Assembly (NCBI RefSeq): GCF_001441615.1
Contig: NZ_LAXJ01000003.1
Coordinates: 310,001-374,000, forward strand
Origin: Roseovarius atlanticus
GTDB taxonomy: Bacteria; Pseudomonadota; Alphaproteobacteria; Rhodobacterales; Rhodobacteraceae
DNA length: 64,000 nucleotides
Direction: 5' to 3'
Part shown: piece after piece, positions 61,796-64,000 of the stretch
Numbering within the stretch: position 1 is the first letter of the stretch
Layout: each line of letters opens with the position of its first letter
Translations under genes and position numbers: made by a program
The notes under the pieces: model-generated
Told to the model about the DNA's origin: nothing
Database searches by the model: none
Seen by the model: only the letters and a program-made list of their open reading frames with translations

Positions 61796-63987
61796 CCGTG
61801 GCGATACGGCATCAGGCGGCGATGGGTTGCCCGGCCTGTGCGGCGGCCCCCGGTGTGGACGACGTGGAGGTCGCGCCGGAGGCGGGGCAGATCGCGCTGT
61901 CGCTGCCGACGATCCATTGCGCCGCGTGTATTTCCAGGATCGAGGACGGGCTGACCGCGCATCCCGGTGTGCGGTCGGCGCGGGTGAACCTGACGTTGAA
62001 GCGGGCAAGTATCGATGCCGACGCAGACGTGACGCCCGCCGAGATGGTCGGTGTGGTCGAGGGGCTGGGATACGAGGCGCATGAGCTGGATCCCGGCACG
62101 CTCAATGCCACGGCGACGGACAAGGCGGGACGCGATTTGCTTATGCGGCTGGCGGTGGCCGGGTTCGCGATGATGAACGTGATGCTGCTGTCGGTGTCGG
62201 TCTGGTCCGGCGCGGATGATGCGACGCGGGACATGTTCCACTGGATTTCGGCGGCCATCGCGCTGCCCGCTGTCGCGTTCTGCGGCGTGCCGTTCTATCG
62301 CAACGCGTGGAGTGCGCTGCGGCAGGGGCGGCTGAACATGGATGTGCCGATCACGCTGGCCGTGGCGCTGGCGGTGGTGACGTCTCTTTGGGAGACGGCC
62401 CTGTCGGGCCATCATGCGTATTTCGACGCGGCGATTGCGCTGGTCTTTTTCCTGTTGGCTGGGCGTTACCTGGATCACCGGACACGGGAGGTGGCGCGGT
62501 CGGCGGCCGAGGAGTTGACGGCGCTGGAAGTGCCGCGCGCTTGGCGCATCGAGGACGGTACCGAGGTCGAACGCCCCATCGCGGAACTTGCGGTGGGCGA
62601 CGTGGTGCTGGTGCGGGCCGGGGCGCGCGTGCCGGTGGATGGCGAGATTATTGACGGGACTTCGGAATTGGATCGGTCGCTTTTGACGGGCGAGACGGTG
62701 CCGGTTTTTGCCGGGCCGGGGCAGGCGGTGTCGGCGGGGGAGGTGAACCTGACCGGGCCGCTGCGCATCCGCGCGAGCGCCGTGGGGGCGGAGACGTCGC
62801 TGCACCGGATGGCGGATCTGGTGGCCATCGCGGAGTCGGGGCGGTCGCTGTATACATCGCTGGCGGACCGGGCGGCGAAGCTTTATGCGCCGGGGGTGCA
62901 TATCCTGTCGGCTTTGGCCTTCGTGGGCTGGTTTCTTTACACCTTCGACATGCGCACGGCGCTGAATATCGCGGCGGCGGTGCTGATCATCACCTGTCCC
63001 TGTGCGCTGGGGTTGGCGGTGCCGGCGGTGACCACGGCGGCGTCGGGGCGGCTCTTTCGCAAGGGGATGCTGATCAAGCACGAGACCGCGCTGGAGCGGT
63101 TGTCGGAGGTCGACACGGTGGTGTTCGACAAGACCGGGACATTGACGGCGGGGGTGCCGGTGCTGACAAATGCGGATGTGCTGGACGATGCCGCGCGGGG
63201 CGTGGCGCTGGCGCTGGCACAGGGCTCGGCGCATCCGCTGGCGCGGGCGATTGCCAACGCGCTGGGCGAGGCGGAGGCGAAGCCCGCGGAGGTGACAGGG
63301 ATTGCCGAGGTGCCGGGCTATGGCGTGTCGGGGCGCGTGGGCGACCTGGAGGTGCGTCTGGGCCGGGCGGCGTGGGTCGGGGCGGAGCCGTGTTCTGAGA
63401 CGGCAACCTATCTGAAGATCGGGAAGGCGGCGCCTGTGGCGCTGACCTTCGAGGATGCGTTGCGCCCCGGCGCGGAAGAGGCCGTGACGGCGCTGTTGCG
63501 CGCGGACAAGGCGGTGTGGCTGGTGTCGGGGGATACCGAACCGGCGGTGAAGGCGCTGGCGGAGCGGTTGGGGATCGCGGCGTGGCACGCGGGCGTTCTG
63601 CCCGAGGACAAGGCGCGGATCGTGGCGGAGCTGTCCGATCAGGGCGCGCATGTCTTGATGGTCGGCGACGGGCTGAACGACACGGCGGCGCTGGCGGCGG
63701 CGCATGTGTCGATCTCGCCCGCCTCGGCGCTGGATGCGGCGCGGGTGGCGAGCGACGTGGTGCTCTTGGGCACGGACCTGAGCCCACTGGCCGAGGCGCT
63801 GGTGGTGGCGCGCAAGGCGCGGCGGCGGATCACCGAGAATTTCCGGTTGGCGACGCTTTACAACATCATTGCCGTGCCGCTGGCCGTGGCCGGGCTGGCC
63901 ACGCCGCTGATCGCGGCCTTGGCGATGTCGGCGAGTTCGATTACCGTGTCGCTGAACGCGCTAAGGCTGTCGGGGAGGCGGGCATGA
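61792..63987 (+). CDS. ccoI: P1B-type copper ATPase CcoI (FixI)
   Basis: 731 aa from GTG 61792. An N-terminal CPAC motif (Cys13, Cys16) and an HMA domain with CAAC (Cys43, Cys46) precede eight membrane segments. The metal-binding ITCPCALGLAVP, phosphorylation DKTGTLT and hinge GDGLNDTAAL motifs are intact. It exports copper for cbb3 maturation. Confidence 0.96.
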   Translation: MTVAIRHQAAMGCPACAAAPGVDDVEVAPEAGQIALSLPTIHCAACISRIEDGLTAHPGVRSARVNLTLKRASIDADADVTPAEMVGVVEGLGYEAHELDPGTLNATATDKAGRDLLMRLAVAGFAMMNVMLLSVSVWSGADDATRDMFHWISAAIALPAVAFCGVPFYRNAWSALRQGRLNMDVPITLAVALAVVTSLWETALSGHHAYFDAAIALVFFLLAGRYLDHRTREVARSAAEELTALEVPRAWRIEDGTEVERPIAELAVGDVVLVRAGARVPVDGEIIDGTSELDRSLLTGETVPVFAGPGQAVSAGEVNLTGPLRIRASAVGAETSLHRMADLVAIAESGRSLYTSLADRAAKLYAPGVHILSALAFVGWFLYTFDMRTALNIAAAVLIITCPCALGLAVPAVTTAASGRLFRKGMLIKHETALERLSEVDTVVFDKTGTLTAGVPVLTNADVLDDAARGVALALAQGSAHPLARAIANALGEAEAKPAEVTGIAEVPGYGVSGRVGDLEVRLGRAAWVGAEPCSETATYLKIGKAAPVALTFEDALRPGAEEAVTALLRADKAVWLVSGDTEPAVKALAERLGIAAWHAGVLPEDKARIVAELSDQGAHVLMVGDGLNDTAALAAAHVSISPASALDAARVASDVVLLGTDLSPLAEALVVARKARRRITENFRLATLYNIIAVPLAVAGLATPLIAALAMSASSITVSLNALRLSGRRA

Positions 63988-64000
63988 CCATTCTGGCTTA
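63984..64000 (+). CDS. ccoS: CcoS (FixS), only the first codons in the window
   Basis: ATG 63984 overlaps the ccoI stop by ATGA and opens MTILA before the window ends. CcoS is the small membrane protein that normally follows ccoI, so the identity rests on position and these few residues. Confidence 0.7.

Noticed and set aside
1..64000. tRNA or rRNA genes, CRISPR arrays, prophage or intact insertion sequences
   Set aside because: Looked for cloverleaf patterns, regular repeat-spacer arrays, transposase or integrase motifs and long terminal repeats; none was convincing.

Overview
The window is a single high-GC chromosomal segment whose gene content and arrangement point to an alphaproteobacterium of the Rhodobacteraceae (Roseobacter group). 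The evidence is an FnrL-type oxygen regulator beside hemN, the ccoNOQP and ccoGHIS clusters for a cbb3 oxidase, phaA/phaB, ETF-ubiquinone oxidoreductase, a GcvA-like LysR pair and several N-methylglycine dehydrogenases. Coding density is high and many genes overlap by ATGA or GTGA junctions. No tRNA, rRNA, CRISPR array, prophage or complete insertion sequence was recognised.

Layout. 1-4.7 kb: the 3' end of hspQ, a gamma-glutamyltransferase-like enzyme, an RsbW/STAS partner-switch pair, a thiolase and free-methionine-sulfoxide reductase. 4.7-15.5 kb: a long co-directional array that looks like one catabolic unit for betaine-derived N-methyl groups. It holds an HTH-cupin regulator, a LysE exporter, two Gfa-type zinc proteins, a dimethylglycine/sarcosine dehydrogenase, a small unknown protein, a second LysE, an MDR oxidoreductase, a homocysteine methyltransferase, a second small unknown protein and a second dehydrogenase. 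15.6-24.6 kb: rluA, a kinase-like protein with a degenerate acyl-CoA-synthetase tail, two glycosyltransferases (GT11, GT25), an aldehyde dehydrogenase, a 1-Cys peroxiredoxin, an acetyltransferase, an AstE-like deacylase, a membrane protein and a rhodanese. 24.8-31.4 kb: mutL-rmuC, then a lower-GC patch with a TylF-like methyltransferase gene that looks acquired, then three conserved unknowns. 31.4-45.7 kb: ilvD, tag, an EAL protein, phaA-patatin-phaB, a LysR regulator with a divergent tiny gene, trmN6-like, DUF2007, a polyprenyl synthase, ispE, a TPR protein and ETF-QO. 46-49.8 kb: greA, an unknown membrane protein, uspA, nfuA behind a candidate Irr box, tsaB and rimI. 49.8-64 kb: a micro-oxic respiration region with hemN, fnrL, a hemerythrin-like protein, a universal stress protein, ccoNOQP, an alpha/beta hydrolase, a second tiny gene divergent from a LysR gene, and ccoGHI plus the start of ccoS.

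How it works together. Three FNR-type sites (TTGAT-N4-ATCAA or one mismatch) sit between hemN and fnrL, between the stress protein and ccoN, and before ccoG. This ties anaerobic heme synthesis, the high-affinity oxidase and its maturation factors to FnrL. In the N-methyl unit, a homocysteine methyltransferase could turn betaine into dimethylglycine, and the two flavoprotein dehydrogenases could remove the remaining methyl groups. Electrons would pass through ETF to the ETF-QO encoded at 44-45.7 kb. The two Gfa-like proteins may deal with formaldehyde that escapes tetrahydrofolate. These links are inferred from family knowledge and gene order.

The most interesting unexplained signals are two small proteins, each paired with a dehydrogenase, that seem distantly related to each other; an alternating GTGAAA/TTTCAC operator array before the HTH-cupin gene; two tiny genes each divergent from a GcvA-like LysR gene and each closed by a strong terminator; and the kinase/acyl-CoA-synthetase-tail fusion.
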